DNA from: Photobacterium kishitanii
Lineage (GTDB): Bacteria > Pseudomonadota > Gammaproteobacteria > Enterobacterales > Vibrionaceae
Direction of reading: 5' to 3'
NCBI RefSeq assembly: GCF_003026355.1
Contig: NZ_PYON01000003.1
Coordinates: 62,001-126,000, forward strand
DNA: 64,000 bases
Made by a program: the position numbers and the translations under genes. This document shows, in pieces, positions 9,739 to 19,163 of the stretch (position 1 is its first letter; each line of letters starts with the position of its first letter). Below the pieces are notes generated by a model that did not search any database, was not told the origin of the DNA, and was given only the letters and a program-made list of their open reading frames with translations.

Positions 9739-11604
9739 TTATTTGGCAAGATACTCAAGAATTTGTTTCTCAATGCCTGGGCCGTCAATTTCTAGCATTT
9801 GATGCAGCTCAGCTTGGGTACCTTGTTCGATGAAACGATCAGGTAAACCAATAGTTAGTACCGGCATAATGCATTTCTGTTGCATTAGAAACTCAATCAC
9901 ACCGCTACCAGCACCGCCAGCAATAGCATTTTCTTCAACCGTTACTAACACATCATGGTTAGCGGCTAGTTCAAGAATTAATGCTTCATCAAGTGGCTTC
10001 ACAAATCGCATGTCTGCCACCGTTGCATTCAAGTTTTCAGCAGCATCTAAGCTATAACCTAGCATGGCACCAAAATTTAAAATCGCAACTTTTTCACCTT
10101 GGCGACGGACAATACCTTTACCAATTTCTAATGCTGTCATGGTGTCTTCGACTTCAGTACCGAGACCACAACCACGCGGATAGCGTACAGCGGTAGGACC
10201 TTGATGCTGATGACCGGTATAAAGCATTTGGCGACATTCATTTTCGTCACTTGGTGCCATGATCACCATATTGGGGATGCAGCGCATAAAACTAATATCA
10301 AACGCACCTTGGTGAGTTTGACCGTCAGCGCCAACTAATCCTGCGCGATCAATAGCAAACATTACCGGTAAATTCATAATAGCGACATCATGAATTAATT
10401 GATCATAGCCACGTTGTAAGAAGGTTGAGTAGATCGCCACAATCGGGTGGTAACCACCAATTGCCATGCCGCTTGCTAGTGTAACGGCATGCTGCTCGGC
10501 AATTGCTACATCAAAATATTGGTCTGGATACTCTTTTGAAAAGCGCACCATACCTGAGCCTTCACGCATGGCTGGTGTAATCGCCATGAGCTTGTCATCG
10601 ACAGCTGCCATATCACATAACCAGTCACCAAAGATTTTAGAAAAAGTTGGGCTAGTATTTTTTGCTTTAGGCAGTGGCTTTTCGCTTAAATCAAATTTTG
10701 GTACGGCATGGTAATTAATTGGATCAGCTTCTGCGGGCGCATAGCCTTTACCTTTTTTAGTCATGACATGCAGAAATTGCGGCCCTTTAAGGTGACGCAT
10801 ATTCTTGAGCGTTTTTACTAACTCATCAATATCATGGCCATCAATTGGACCGATATAATTAAATCCAAGTTCTTCAAACATCGTACTTGGAACAACCATG
10901 CCTTTAATATGTTCTTCAGCACGTTTAACGATTTCTTTAATCGGTGGCGCATTAGATAGTACTTTTTTTCCGCCTTCGCGAATTGATGCGTAAAAGTTAC
11001 CTGCTAGTAAATGGGCTAAGTGATTACTTAAGCCGCCAACATTTTCAGAAATTGACATCTCATTGTCATTAAGGATGACTAACATATCGCTATGTATATC
11101 ACCGGCATGGTTCATGGCTTCAAATGCCATTCCTGCTGTGATTGCACCATCGCCAATGACACTGACAACTTTACGGCCAAGCGCTTCTTTTTCTGCCGCA
11201 ATAGCCATACCTAAACCGGCACTGATTGAGGTAGACGAGTGGCCTACTGACAGAACATCGTATTCACTTTCACCACGCCAAGGAAAAGGATGTAATCCAC
11301 CTTTTTGGCGAATAGTTGACATCTGATCGCGACGGCCAGTTAAAATTTTATGTGGGTAAGCTTGATGACCAACATCCCAGATCACGTGATCAAATGGGGT
11401 ATTATAGACATAGTGAAGCGCAACGGTCAGCTCGACTGTACCGAGTCCGGAGGCAAAGTGGCCGCTAGTTTGGCTAACCGTCTTGAGTAAATAAGTACGT
11501 AACTCATCACAGACTTGAGGTAGACTTTCAGCGGGCAATAATCGTAATTCATCTGGCGTATTAACTAATGCGAGATGCGGGTATTTTGATATATCCAAAG
11601 TCAT
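9739..11604 (-). CDS. dxs: 1-deoxy-D-xylulose-5-phosphate synthase (Dxs)
   Basis: Thiamin-diphosphate enzyme that condenses pyruvate and glyceraldehyde 3-phosphate, the first step of the MEP isoprenoid pathway. Length 621 is normal. The cofactor motif [19 protein letters not shown] is near residue 151 and ends with the NDN segment. The catalytic histidine lies in SVGHSS near 120, and the transketolase-type central motif [17 protein letters not shown] is near 368. The C-terminal domain begins near 500. The start has [14 protein letters not shown], as in relatives. It is the last gene of xseB-ispA-dxs, starting 24 bases after the ispA stop. Confidence 0.98.
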   Translation of the reverse strand: MTLDISKYPHLALVNTPDELRLLPAESLPQVCDELRTYLLKTVSQTSGHFASGLGTVELTVALHYVYNTPFDHVIWDVGHQAYPHKILTGRRDQMSTIRQKGGLHPFPWRGESEYDVLSVGHSSTSISAGLGMAIAAEKEALGRKVVSVIGDGAITAGMAFEAMNHAGDIHSDMLVILNDNEMSISENVGGLSNHLAHLLAGNFYASIREGGKKVLSNAPPIKEIVKRAEEHIKGMVVPSTMFEELGFNYIGPIDGHDIDELVKTLKNMRHLKGPQFLHVMTKKGKGYAPAEADPINYHAVPKFDLSEKPLPKAKNTSPTFSKIFGDWLCDMAAVDDKLMAITPAMREGSGMVRFSKEYPDQYFDVAIAEQHAVTLASGMAIGGYHPIVAIYSTFLQRGYDQLIHDVAIMNLPVMFAIDRAGLVGADGQTHQGAFDISFMRCIPNMVIMAPSDENECRQMLYTGHQHQGPTAVRYPRGCGLGTEVEDTMTALEIGKGIVRRQGEKVAILNFGAMLGYSLDAAENLNATVADMRFVKPLDEALILELAANHDVLVTVEENAIAGGAGSGVIEFLMQQKCIMPVLTIGLPDRFIEQGTQAELHQMLEIDGPGIEKQILEYLAK

Positions 11605-11628
11605 AACAGTTCGGCGCTTTTACTGATT

Positions 11629-12531
11629 TTAGTTGTTGCGCTCGATAACATATCGGGCAAAAACTTCCAATTGATAGGTATTGTAAGGTATTGCTGCTAA
11701 TGCTTGTAGCGCTTCTTGATAAAGTTGTTGTGCTTTTTGTTGCGCACCTTCTAACCCGAGTAAGGCGGGGTAGGTACTTTTATCAAGCTCAAGATCTGAA
11801 CCTTGAGGCTTGCCTAGCGTTTCAGTGTCGCTGATTACATCTAAAATGTCATCTTGAACTTGAAATGCGAGGCCAATGGCATCGGCATACTTGTCTAGCT
11901 GTGGCAGAATTTGACGTCCTTTTTCGCCTGCTGCCAGCGCACCTAAGCGAACCGCACAACGGATCAAGGCGCCTGTTTTATGTTTATGAATTAATTCTAG
12001 TTGCTCAAGTCCAACATGTTGGCCTTCAGCTTCTAAATCGAGAGCTTGTCCAAGACACATTCCTGCAGCGCCAGATGCTTGTGCTAATTCACTGACCATT
12101 GCTATACGTTGTTGATGTCCTTCTGGACTCAAGCGGCCTTGGGCAATAATTTCAAAAGCTAATGTTTGTAGGGCATCACCAGCTAAAATAGCCATTGCTT
12201 CATCAAATGCGATATGACAAGTAGGCTGGCCGCGGCGTAAAGCATCATTATCCATTGCTGGTAAATCATCATGAATTAATGAATACGCATGAATGCATTC
12301 AACAGCAGCGGCGGCAGTATCGAGATCGTCATAATCGACCCCAAGCATTTCACCAGTAACATATGTTAGGTAAGGGCGCGCACGTTTTCCACCCAGCAGA
12401 GTACCATGCTTCATCGCTTTTAGCAGGGTTTGCTCTGAAAAAGGCTGTTTTGTTAACCAATTAATTAAGCATTGGTTGTTACGTTGTTGCAGCGTTTTAA
12501 GTGTCTGCGATAGCGATACACTATTCGTCAT
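11629..12531 (-). CDS. ispA: Farnesyl diphosphate synthase (IspA)
   Basis: Short-chain trans-prenyltransferase that makes farnesyl diphosphate from IPP and DMAPP/GPP. The 300-residue protein has GGKRARPYL near residue 48, the first aspartate-rich motif DDLPAMDND near 90 and the second, QDDILDVISD, near 228. The start is ambiguous. The ATG at 12531 gives an 11-base overlap with xseB; a TTG at 12543 would add MSQA. I prefer the ATG, although neither has a strong ribosome binding site, so translational coupling to xseB is likely. Confidence 0.95.
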   Translation of the reverse strand: MTNSVSLSQTLKTLQQRNNQCLINWLTKQPFSEQTLLKAMKHGTLLGGKRARPYLTYVTGEMLGVDYDDLDTAAAAVECIHAYSLIHDDLPAMDNDALRRGQPTCHIAFDEAMAILAGDALQTLAFEIIAQGRLSPEGHQQRIAMVSELAQASGAAGMCLGQALDLEAEGQHVGLEQLELIHKHKTGALIRCAVRLGALAAGEKGRQILPQLDKYADAIGLAFQVQDDILDVISDTETLGKPQGSDLELDKSTYPALLGLEGAQQKAQQLYQEALQALAAIPYNTYQLEVFARYVIERNN

Positions 12532-12766
12532 GGCTTGGCTCAAAGTCAGTTAGTGGCGCATTATCATCTGCGCGTAATAAAATTTCTACTCGTTGTTCTG
12601 CTTGAGTTAACTTTAATTGACTGTTACGAGCTAATGAAATACCACGCTCAAATTTCTTTAGCGCATCTTCTAATGGAATATCACCTGATTCTAGTTCATT
12701 GACAATGGCATCTAGCTCATCAAGTGCGGCTTCGAATGCCATATTTTCTGGTTTTTTTGCTGCCAT
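12521..12766 (-). CDS. xseB: Exodeoxyribonuclease VII small subunit (XseB)
   Basis: Small subunit of exonuclease VII, which degrades single-stranded DNA and partners with XseA encoded elsewhere. The 81-residue helical protein contains FEAALDELDAIVNELESGD near residue 10 and LEDALKKFERGISLAR near 31, the standard family signature. The frame opens at 12793, but MAAKKPENM at 12766 is the usual start and follows GAGTGAAAAT. It is the first gene of xseB-ispA-dxs, an order shared with E. coli. Confidence 0.95.
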   Translation of the reverse strand: MAAKKPENMAFEAALDELDAIVNELESGDIPLEDALKKFERGISLARNSQLKLTQAEQRVEILLRADDNAPLTDFEPSHDE

Positions 12767-13125
12767 ATCATTTTCACTCTTATCTAAGTGCAAGAAAAAT
12801 AACGTAGTGACTATCTAAGGTCAAATTATGTCACAGTAATCTGTGCCACAGACAGTAATTTTCATAGTTGGGATCAATAAATATCACTCAATGATAGAAA
12901 TAAAACCCTAAATGAAACGTAATTATGGCCGATAAAGAGTTAGCTTGCGGTAGGTAGTGCTATTGATCTTTTATCCTATAGATCGCAATGTTTTATTTTA
13001 TAAGGCGATTATGGTGCTGCTGTTTGATGAACCGTTAATATTATCCTTATAAATTCTTGTTCTATGTTAACTGGCTGTTAGATCGTTAACGTAATAATTA
13101 TCAACGGCAGTTAAGGAGATTTTGC
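12767..13125. other. Divergent region between xseB and pomA
   Basis: 359 bases with promoters for both directions. A sigma-28-type promoter reading toward pomA is at 12909-12935. No other recognisable element or small gene was seen. Confidence 0.6.
12909..12935 (+). promoter_or_regulatory. Sigma-28 (FliA)-type flagellar promoter for pomAB
   Basis: TAAATGAA, 11 bases, then GCCGATAA at 12928-12935. The second element is an exact match to the FliA -10 consensus, and TAAA with an 11-base spacer matches the -35 part of TAAAGTTT-N11-GCCGATAA. It points toward pomA and leaves a leader of about 185 bases. Confidence 0.75.
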
Positions 13126-13887
13126 GTGGATTTGGCAACTCTTATCGGATTATTTGGAGCATTCGCTTTTATTTTAATGGCAATGTTGGTAGGGGGCGAT
13201 TTGGTGATGTTTGCCGATGCTTCCTCCGTTTTCATTGTCATTGGCGGTAGTTTGTTTGTTGTACTGATGAAATACAATATCCATCAGTTTTTTGGCGCGG
13301 CTAAAATTGCAGCTAAAGCGTTTATGTTTAAAACCGATAAACCTGATGATCTGATCGCTCAAATTGTCACTATGGCTGATTCTGCGCGTAAAGGCGGTTT
13401 TTTAGCATTAGAAGAAATGGAAGTGGGGAATCCTTTTTTACGCAAAGGTATTGATTTACTGGTTGATGGTCATGATGCTGATACTGTGCGGATGATGCTA
13501 AGAAAAGACATTGCTTTAACCAATGAGCGCCATGAACAGGGCGCAAGTATTTTTTCATCACTCGGTGATGTTGCACCTGCAATGGGAATGATCGGTACGC
13601 TAATTGGTTTGGTGGCAATGCTGTCGAATATGGATGACCCTAAATCGATAGGCCCTGCGATGGCTGTGGCATTGTTAACCACATTATATGGTTCTATCTT
13701 GGCTAATATGGTGGCATTACCTATCGCTGATAAACTGATGCTGCGTAAAAATGAAGAACGTTTGAATAGGTTGTTGATTCTTGATGGCGTACTTGCAATC
13801 CAAGAAGGACAAAATCCGCGGGTGATAGATAGTTATTTAAAAAATTATCTGCATGAGAAAAAACGTCGATTAAATTTTGATGAATAA
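13126..13887 (+). CDS. pomA: Sodium-driven flagellar stator protein PomA
   Basis: With PomB it forms the Na+ channel and stator of the polar flagellar motor. The 253-residue protein has four membrane segments (about residues 5-20, 27-49, 145-170, 180-200) and a large cytoplasmic loop. Near-identical blocks to Vibrio PomA include ADSARKGGFLALEEME near 84, the third-helix region GDVAPAMGMIGTLIGLVAML near 147 and the end AIQEGQNPRVIDSYLKNYL. The start is GTG behind AAGGAG seven bases upstream. pomB follows after six bases. The sigma-28-type promoter upstream fits late flagellar expression. Confidence 0.97.
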   Translation: MDLATLIGLFGAFAFILMAMLVGGDLVMFADASSVFIVIGGSLFVVLMKYNIHQFFGAAKIAAKAFMFKTDKPDDLIAQIVTMADSARKGGFLALEEMEVGNPFLRKGIDLLVDGHDADTVRMMLRKDIALTNERHEQGASIFSSLGDVAPAMGMIGTLIGLVAMLSNMDDPKSIGPAMAVALLTTLYGSILANMVALPIADKLMLRKNEERLNRLLILDGVLAIQEGQNPRVIDSYLKNYLHEKKRRLNFDE

Positions 13888-13893
13888 GAGCTA

Positions 13894-14808
13894 ATGATGG
13901 ATTCTTTACCACCAAAATATAAAAAAGGCTCCCCACCATGGATGGCGACATTTGCTGATCTGGCAACGCTATTGATGTGTTTTTTTGTGTTGTTATTGTC
14001 ATTTTCTGAAATGGATGTACTGAAATTTAAACAAATTGCTGGCTCAATGAAATATGCATTTGGGGTGCAAAATGTACTGGATGTTAATGATATACCGAAA
14101 GGCACCAGTGTTATTGCTCAAGAATTTCGTCCTGGTCGCCCAGAACCGACTCCGATTGAAGTGATCATGCAGCAGACAATAGATATGACTAAGCGCTCCT
14201 TAGATTTTCATGATGGCGTATCAGAGCGTGAAGGTGGATCGCGTAAAGACACGGTTACATTAGATGGTGGTAAAAATGATAATACCGACCTTGAGCAACG
14301 CGACCAACAACAGCAAGCTCAATCACAAGATCAGATCACTCAAGTATTAACTCAAGCATTAGCGCGAGAGATCACTGACGATACCGTAGAGATTGAATCG
14401 TTTGGTCAACAATTGGTGATCCGCATTAAAGAAAAAGGGGCTTTTCCAGAAGGTTCTGCATTTTTACAACCTAAATTTATACCACTTATTCAACAAATTA
14501 CAGAGTTAGTGAAAGATGTGCCAGGCATCATTCGTATTAGTGGTCATACTGACAATCAACCGCTAGATTCTGAACTTTATCGTTCAAATTGGGATATATC
14601 ATCTCAACGAGCGGTGTCTGTCGCTCAGACGATGGAACAAGTAAAAGGCTTTAATCATCAACGGATGCGTGTTGTTGGCATGGCAGATACCGCCCCGATT
14701 GCTGATAATAAAACCATCGAGGGGCGTAGTCGCAATCGACGGGTTGAGATTTCAATTGTACAAGGTAAACCTTACTATTCGAAAGAAGTCAGCACTGATA
14801 ACAACTAA
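13894..14808 (+). CDS. pomB: Sodium-driven flagellar stator protein PomB
   Basis: Partner of PomA that carries the ion-binding aspartate and anchors the stator to peptidoglycan. The 304-residue protein has a short cytoplasmic end and one membrane helix, ATFADLATLLMCFFVLLLSF (about residues 18-37), containing D22, the expected Na+ site. A periplasmic plug and linker follow, beginning FSEMDVLKFKQIAGSMK. A Gln-rich stretch lies near 130-150. The OmpA-like domain spans about 178-295, with SGHTDNQPLDSELYRSNWD near 213. Two adjacent ATG codons (13894, 13897) are both possible. Transcribed with pomA. Confidence 0.97.
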   Translation: MMDSLPPKYKKGSPPWMATFADLATLLMCFFVLLLSFSEMDVLKFKQIAGSMKYAFGVQNVLDVNDIPKGTSVIAQEFRPGRPEPTPIEVIMQQTIDMTKRSLDFHDGVSEREGGSRKDTVTLDGGKNDNTDLEQRDQQQQAQSQDQITQVLTQALAREITDDTVEIESFGQQLVIRIKEKGAFPEGSAFLQPKFIPLIQQITELVKDVPGIIRISGHTDNQPLDSELYRSNWDISSQRAVSVAQTMEQVKGFNHQRMRVVGMADTAPIADNKTIEGRSRNRRVEISIVQGKPYYSKEVSTDNN

Positions 14809-14924
14809 TCATTGAGTTTTTTGATGGGATATTTGCTGGTTGGCATGATTGTGACTAAGGTAAACACAACATAAATGCCAATAATAATCGCGCGCCACGG
14901 TAAGATAAGTGATGCTGTTAGCAT
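14805..14924 (-). CDS. Possible 39-residue single-helix membrane peptide (uncertain)
   Basis: On the strand opposite pomB-thiI an ATG at 14924 opens a 39-codon frame ending in TAG at 14805. The product, beginning MLTASLILPWRAIII, has one hydrophobic span (about residues 12-27), an arginine at its start and a basic tail (KYPIKKLND). AAGGA lies only about one base before the ATG, which is poor spacing, and I see no promoter. It could be a small membrane protein, the remnant of a gene, or chance. I do not recognise it. Confidence 0.22.
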   Translation of the reverse strand: MLTASLILPWRAIIIGIYVVFTLVTIMPTSKYPIKKLND

Positions 14925-14954
14925 ATCCTTGTTTCAGTGGCAGACACCTTGCTG

Positions 14955-15006
14955 TATAATTTGCGCCTTTAATTCCGTTTGGTACTTTATTCTGTTTGGT
15001 ACTTTA
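14955..15006 (+). promoter_or_regulatory. Probable thiI promoter -10 and a tandem 17-bp repeat in the leader
   Basis: TATAAT at 14955-14960 is a perfect -10 box; the -35 is not clear. Immediately downstream a 17-bp unit is directly repeated (14973-14989 and 14990-15006) with one mismatch (TTCCG versus TTCTG). The repeat would lie in the 5' leader of thiI, ending 23 bases before the start codon. Confidence 0.5.
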
Positions 15007-15029
15007 GACCCAGTGAAGCGAAGTGTGTT

Positions 15030-16481
15030 ATGAAATTTATAGTTAAACCACATCCAGAGATTTTTGTTAAAAGTGACTCTGTACGTAAGCGTTTTATCAA
15101 AATTCTTGAATCTAACCTGCGCATTATTTTAAAGCGTCAGTCTGAGTCTGTTAGTGTTTACAACCGTCGCTTTTCATTAGAAGTGAACGAACCTGATGAA
15201 ACTAAACGTGACATGGTACTTGCAGCATTAACGCAAACACCAGGTATTCACCATTCACTTGAAGTTCAACAGACGGAATTTACTGATCTTCATAATATCT
15301 TTGAGAAAACACTAGAACTTGTTGGTGATAGCCTTGAAGGTAAGACATTCTGTGTGCGCGCAAAGCGTGTTGGCCAACATGACTTCACTTCAATTGAAGC
15401 TGAGCGTTATGTCGGTGGTGGTCTTAATCAAGCGATTGAGTCCGCAAAGGTAAAACTTAAAAAACCTGATATTACCGTTAATATTGAGATAGAACATAAT
15501 CTACTTAACCAAGTATTATTCCGTCATAAAGGTTTAGGTGGCTTCCCTCTAGGCACTCAAGAAGACGTATTAAGCCTTATTTCTGGTGGTTTTGATTCAG
15601 GTGTTTCAAGCTATCTCCATATTAAACGTGGCAGTAAAGTACATTACTGTTTCTTTAATCTTGGTGGTCCAGTGCATGAGATTGGTGTTAAGCAAGTTGC
15701 TCACTTCTTATGGAAAAAATACGGTTCATCTGCCAAAGTTAAATTTATTGCGGTTGATTTCGATCCTGTTGTGGGTGAGATTTTAGAAAAAGTTGACGAT
15801 GGTCAAATGGGTGTGATCCTAAAACGTATGTTTATGCGTGCTGCGGGTCGTGTTGCTGATAAGTTTGGTATTCAAGCATTAGTGACTGGTGAAGCATTAG
15901 GTCAAGTTTCTAGCCAAACACTGACTAACCTTCGTATGATTGATAACGTGACCGACACGTTAATTCTTCGTCCGCTAATTAATTGGGATAAAGAAGATAT
16001 TATCGATGTATCACGTCAGATTGGTACCGAAGATTTCGCAGCGACTATGCCTGAATTCTGTGGTGTGATCTCAAAGAGCCCGACAGTTAAAGCTGTAAAA
16101 TCAAAGCTTGAGATTGAAGAAGCGAAATTTGACTTTACGATTCTTGATCGCGTTATAGATGAGGCACGAGTGATGGATATTCGTGAAATCGAAAAACAGA
16201 GCCAAGAACAAGCCCCTGAGGTTGAACTCGTTGATCTCATTGCTACTGATGCTGTCGTGCTTGATATTCGTAGCCCAGATGAAGAAGATGAAAGCCCGCT
16301 AGAATTAGACGGTGTGGAAGTGAAACATATTCCATTCTACAAGCTAGCTACTCAGTTTGGTGACTTACCGAAAGATAAGACTTACTTACTGTACTGTGCT
16401 CACGGTGTGATGAGTCGTTTACAAGCTTTATACTTGAAAGAGAATGGCTTTGAAAACGTGAAAGTGTATCGTCCACTGTAA
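15030..16481 (+). CDS. thiI: tRNA 4-thiouridine synthase / thiamin sulfur-transfer protein ThiI
   Basis: Adenylates U8 of tRNA and delivers persulfide sulfur for 4-thiouridine; it also supplies sulfur for the thiamin thiazole in enterics. The 483-residue protein has an N-terminal ferredoxin-like and THUMP region (about residues 1-170), a PP-loop [11 protein letters not shown] near 189, the second conserved cysteine C344 ([11 protein letters not shown]), and a C-terminal rhodanese domain with C456 (LLYCAHGV) as the persulfide cysteine. Residue numbers match E. coli exactly. The frame opens earlier, at 14979, but [11 protein letters not shown] at 15030 is the family start. A terminator follows. 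Confidence 0.98.
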   Translation: MKFIVKPHPEIFVKSDSVRKRFIKILESNLRIILKRQSESVSVYNRRFSLEVNEPDETKRDMVLAALTQTPGIHHSLEVQQTEFTDLHNIFEKTLELVGDSLEGKTFCVRAKRVGQHDFTSIEAERYVGGGLNQAIESAKVKLKKPDITVNIEIEHNLLNQVLFRHKGLGGFPLGTQEDVLSLISGGFDSGVSSYLHIKRGSKVHYCFFNLGGPVHEIGVKQVAHFLWKKYGSSAKVKFIAVDFDPVVGEILEKVDDGQMGVILKRMFMRAAGRVADKFGIQALVTGEALGQVSSQTLTNLRMIDNVTDTLILRPLINWDKEDIIDVSRQIGTEDFAATMPEFCGVISKSPTVKAVKSKLEIEEAKFDFTILDRVIDEARVMDIREIEKQSQEQAPEVELVDLIATDAVVLDIRSPDEEDESPLELDGVEVKHIPFYKLATQFGDLPKDKTYLLYCAHGVMSRLQALYLKENGFENVKVYRPL

Positions 16482-16520
16482 ATTAAAGCCTATTGGTCTT
16501 GTTTGGCCACTATAGCCTCT

Positions 16521-16562
16521 AAAAAAGCCCTCATTATGATCTGATCATTGAGGGCTTTTTAT
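16521..16562. terminator. Bidirectional terminator between thiI and yajL
   Basis: Arms AAAAAGCCCTCA (16522-16533) and its complement (16549-16560), with A and T runs on either side, separate the convergent genes. Confidence 0.82.
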
Positions 16563-16581
16563 TTTTAAACTAAAACGTACA

Positions 16582-17190
16582 TTAACGCTCAGGCATGACG
16601 TCGTAATGCATATTTGGCCATACCACCATTGATTCAGCGATAGGTGCTGTTTTGGCTTTGTTAGTCAGTTGGGTAACAATATCAAGTGCAAATTCTTGCG
16701 CAGTGCCTGGGCCTTGGCTGGTCAGTAATCGCGCCTGTTTGTCATATACCACCCGCTTAGGACGCAGTTGTGCTGCAGGAATTTGGTGATGAAAAGCAGG
16801 GTGACAGGTCATTAGTGCTTTAGTAAACATATCATTAGCTGCAAACATAATTGCAGGTGTCGCACAAATAGCGGCAATTAACTTACCATCATAGTGGTGC
16901 TGTTTAACAAACTCGACCACCAATGGACTATCACGAAAATGCTCGGCGCCAGCAACGCCACCGGGTAATACCACTGCATCAAATTGGTCATCAGCAATGG
17001 TTATTAATGCGGTATCAGCGACCAGTTTAATGCCACGTGAGCCCGCAACTATCAACGCACCATCTTCGGCGGCACTGGCAACAATCACTTCAAACTCTGC
17101 CCGTTTTAAAATAGCGATGGTGTTAATTGCTTCCATCTCTTCACTGCCAGGGGCAATACAAACGACAATACGAGGACATAATTCATTCAT
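16582..17190 (-). CDS. yajL: DJ-1/PfpI-family protein deglycase-chaperone YajL
   Basis: Member of the DJ-1 superfamily; the E. coli protein protects against protein glycation and oxidative damage, though the deglycase activity is debated. Length 202. The nucleophile is C109 in AAICATPAIM, with the conserved glutamate in PGSEEMEAI near residue 17 and the motif VVLPGGVAGAEHF near 73. The C-terminus CHPAFHH...GPGTAQEFAL matches YajL rather than PfpI proteases. The ATG overlaps the end of panE by eight bases, so the two are one operon, as in E. coli. Confidence 0.92.
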   Translation of the reverse strand: MNELCPRIVVCIAPGSEEMEAINTIAILKRAEFEVIVASAAEDGALIVAGSRGIKLVADTALITIADDQFDAVVLPGGVAGAEHFRDSPLVVEFVKQHHYDGKLIAAICATPAIMFAANDMFTKALMTCHPAFHHQIPAAQLRPKRVVYDKQARLLTSQGPGTAQEFALDIVTQLTNKAKTAPIAESMVVWPNMHYDVMPER

Positions 17191-18088
17191 GGTCTTGTGA
17201 CTCCATGTGTTTAATCGCCTGCCACAATTGTTTATTTATTGGTGTGTCAATGTGGTGGCGCTGAGCTTGTTGGACTAAGTAACCGCTAATATAGTCGATT
17301 TCCGTCAGGCGGTGATGAAAAATATCACGATTCATTGATGAATAATTGGCTGCGGTAGCAGTAATAACGGTATCAACTTGGTGGCGCAATTGTTGTTGGG
17401 TGGTACTAAACCCTTCCGCTGTCATTACTTGGGCGACTTCGTTACAAATATTATCAAGTTGTGATTGATAACAAGCTTGGGCTAAGTCACCGTTACAGCA
17501 TTGGTTTACGGCTGTTAGCGGGTTAATTGCACAATTGATGGCTAATTTTTGCCATAGCGGTTGATAGATATTAGCTTGCCATTGGCTTGGAGATAATGCC
17601 GCGTTAAAGACTTTAGCAATATTGGATTGTGTTTGTGCTTGCTGATTGATAGCCCCCAGTGATGTTTGTCCTAAGCCTGTATGATGAACCGTTGTTGGGG
17701 TCGATTTGAAAGCGGCTTGAGAGGTGGTGGCATAGATAATTGGATTATGGGGTAATAATTGTTGGACTTGATGTTGGCTACCAATACCATTATGCATAAT
17801 AACCACTACACAATCAGCGCTCAAATAGGGCAGTAGTGGAGTAATTGCTGTGGTGACTTGGAATGCTTTGACTGTAACAATAAGGAGCTCACTGGCTGCG
17901 AGAGCATGAGGATCATTACAGTTGAAAGAGTAGTTATTACTGGTGTTGGGTGCGTTCAATTCACTAAAATGGAGCGTTGTTTCTGTCGCAGAATTTCTGG
18001 TCCACAATTGCACATTATGCTGCTGTTGGGTTAATTTTACTGCCCATAATGCACCAATGGCACCAGCACCTAACAGGGTTATGTTCAC
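17183..18088 (-). CDS. panE: 2-dehydropantoate 2-reductase (PanE)
   Basis: NADPH-dependent reduction of ketopantoate to pantoate in pantothenate/CoA synthesis. The 301-residue protein begins MNITLLGAGAIGALWAVKL with the Rossmann GAGAIG at residues 7-12. A conserved lysine in VTVKAFQ is near 72, followed by the signature HNGIG near 99 and the C-terminal catalytic lysine and asparagine region WQKLAINCAINPLTAV near 163. The panE-yajL order and overlap are as in E. coli. The gene is unusually glutamine-rich, about one residue in ten. Confidence 0.94.
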   Translation of the reverse strand: MNITLLGAGAIGALWAVKLTQQQHNVQLWTRNSATETTLHFSELNAPNTSNNYSFNCNDPHALAASELLIVTVKAFQVTTAITPLLPYLSADCVVVIMHNGIGSQHQVQQLLPHNPIIYATTSQAAFKSTPTTVHHTGLGQTSLGAINQQAQTQSNIAKVFNAALSPSQWQANIYQPLWQKLAINCAINPLTAVNQCCNGDLAQACYQSQLDNICNEVAQVMTAEGFSTTQQQLRHQVDTVITATAANYSSMNRDIFHHRLTEIDYISGYLVQQAQRHHIDTPINKQLWQAIKHMESQDHE

Positions 18089-18150
18089 AGTTGAGTCCGT
18101 TATTTAGCTAATTTATTGCATGATAACATTGTGATTAATAACAGCGATCA

Positions 18151-18175
18151 AAAAAGGCGCTATCAGCGCCTTTTT
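18151..18175 (-). terminator. Terminator after ompK
   Basis: An 11-bp perfect stem (18151-18161 with 18165-18175, loop ATC) with T runs on both strands, 22 bases beyond the ompK stop and 63 bases before the panE start. Confidence 0.82.
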
Positions 18176-18196
18176 TTATGGTGTTATACCGTCAGC

Positions 18197-19000
18197 TTAG
18201 AATTTGTAAGATAGGCTGAAGTATTGTGAAACACCTGTTGATTTAAGACCCGCAGAGTCTTTAATGCCGTATACATTGTAGTAAGCTTTGAGGCCGTAAC
18301 CAACCGCATAGCGATCTGTATGCCATACAAGGCCGTTGTACATTACACCGCCGTTGCTTGCTGATGCGTATTCTTTTTTCATACCAAATTGGTAATCAAG
18401 GTAACCTTGGTAAGAGATGAAAGTGCCGTTTTCAAAAGTATAAACAGGTTTGAACCAGTTAGTTGATACTTGGTAACCGTTCCAATCTTTTTTGTTCATG
18501 TCATACAATGAGTAAACATTGAAGCCCATTTTGCCTAACCATGGCATTTCAATGTCAGAACCTAGACCAACGAAGTAGTTATTAACGCCGCCGTTATTAC
18601 CACCATAGTTAAATAGTGTCGCAACATACAATTCTTTTACAGGACCGAAAGATAAATCTTTACCAGTTAATGCATCAAGTGAAATGCGTGGTGCAAATTT
18701 CATGAACATTTTATCTGGTGAAGATGCTTTATCGCTGCTACTAGAGTTAGTTAGGTTAAATACATCAACGTAACCATAAAGATCAAAAATTCCTGAGCGA
18801 CCACCAAATTCCATTTCTAAGTAGTCGTGACCTGAATGTGCATCTGCAGGACGAGGTAATTCTTTTAGCGCGTACATTAAGTTGAATTGCATCCATTTGT
18901 AATCATTCTTATGGATGTTGTCAGAGTAATCTGCCGCATTAGCTAACGAAGGTAGTGCTGTTGCTGCTAAAACGCTTAATGCTACTAGTGATTTGCGCAT
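18197..19000 (-). CDS. ompK: Outer-membrane nucleoside-specific channel OmpK (Tsx family)
   Basis: A beta-barrel of the Tsx/OmpK family; OmpK is the Vibrio outer-membrane protein used as receptor by phage KVP40, and Tsx relatives pass nucleosides. The 267-residue precursor has a 22-residue signal peptide ending SLANA before ADYSD. Strong family blocks are HKNDYKWMQFNLM near residue 31, DYLEMEFGGRSGIFDLYGYV near 60, DLSFGPVKELYVATL near 116 and DWNGYQVSTNWFKP near 174. It ends in Phe (SYKF), typical for barrel assembly. Monocistronic, with possible CRP sites upstream. Confidence 0.95.
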   Translation of the reverse strand: MRKSLVALSVLAATALPSLANAADYSDNIHKNDYKWMQFNLMYALKELPRPADAHSGHDYLEMEFGGRSGIFDLYGYVDVFNLTNSSSSDKASSPDKMFMKFAPRISLDALTGKDLSFGPVKELYVATLFNYGGNNGGVNNYFVGLGSDIEMPWLGKMGFNVYSLYDMNKKDWNGYQVSTNWFKPVYTFENGTFISYQGYLDYQFGMKKEYASASNGGVMYNGLVWHTDRYAVGYGLKAYYNVYGIKDSAGLKSTGVSQYFSLSYKF

Positions 19001-19121
19001 CTTGATATCTCGCTCATGTTGATCTAGATGGTGGGATTTTGGCCGCCCCGTTTTGTTGGCGCTGATTCTAGTGCTTTATTGCACGTTTGGGAATGAAACG
19101 ATTGCGTCATCCTTTTCTACT

Positions 19122-19137
19122 TGTGATCATGATCTAA
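19122..19137. promoter_or_regulatory. Possible CRP site 1 upstream of ompK
   Basis: TGTGATCATGATCTAA matches the left half and the GATC spacing of TGTGANNNNNNTCACA; the right half is weak. E. coli tsx is controlled by cAMP-CRP and CytR, which makes a site here plausible. Confidence 0.4.
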
Positions 19138-19163
19138 TGTAATCGATTACACTGATTGTAAAG

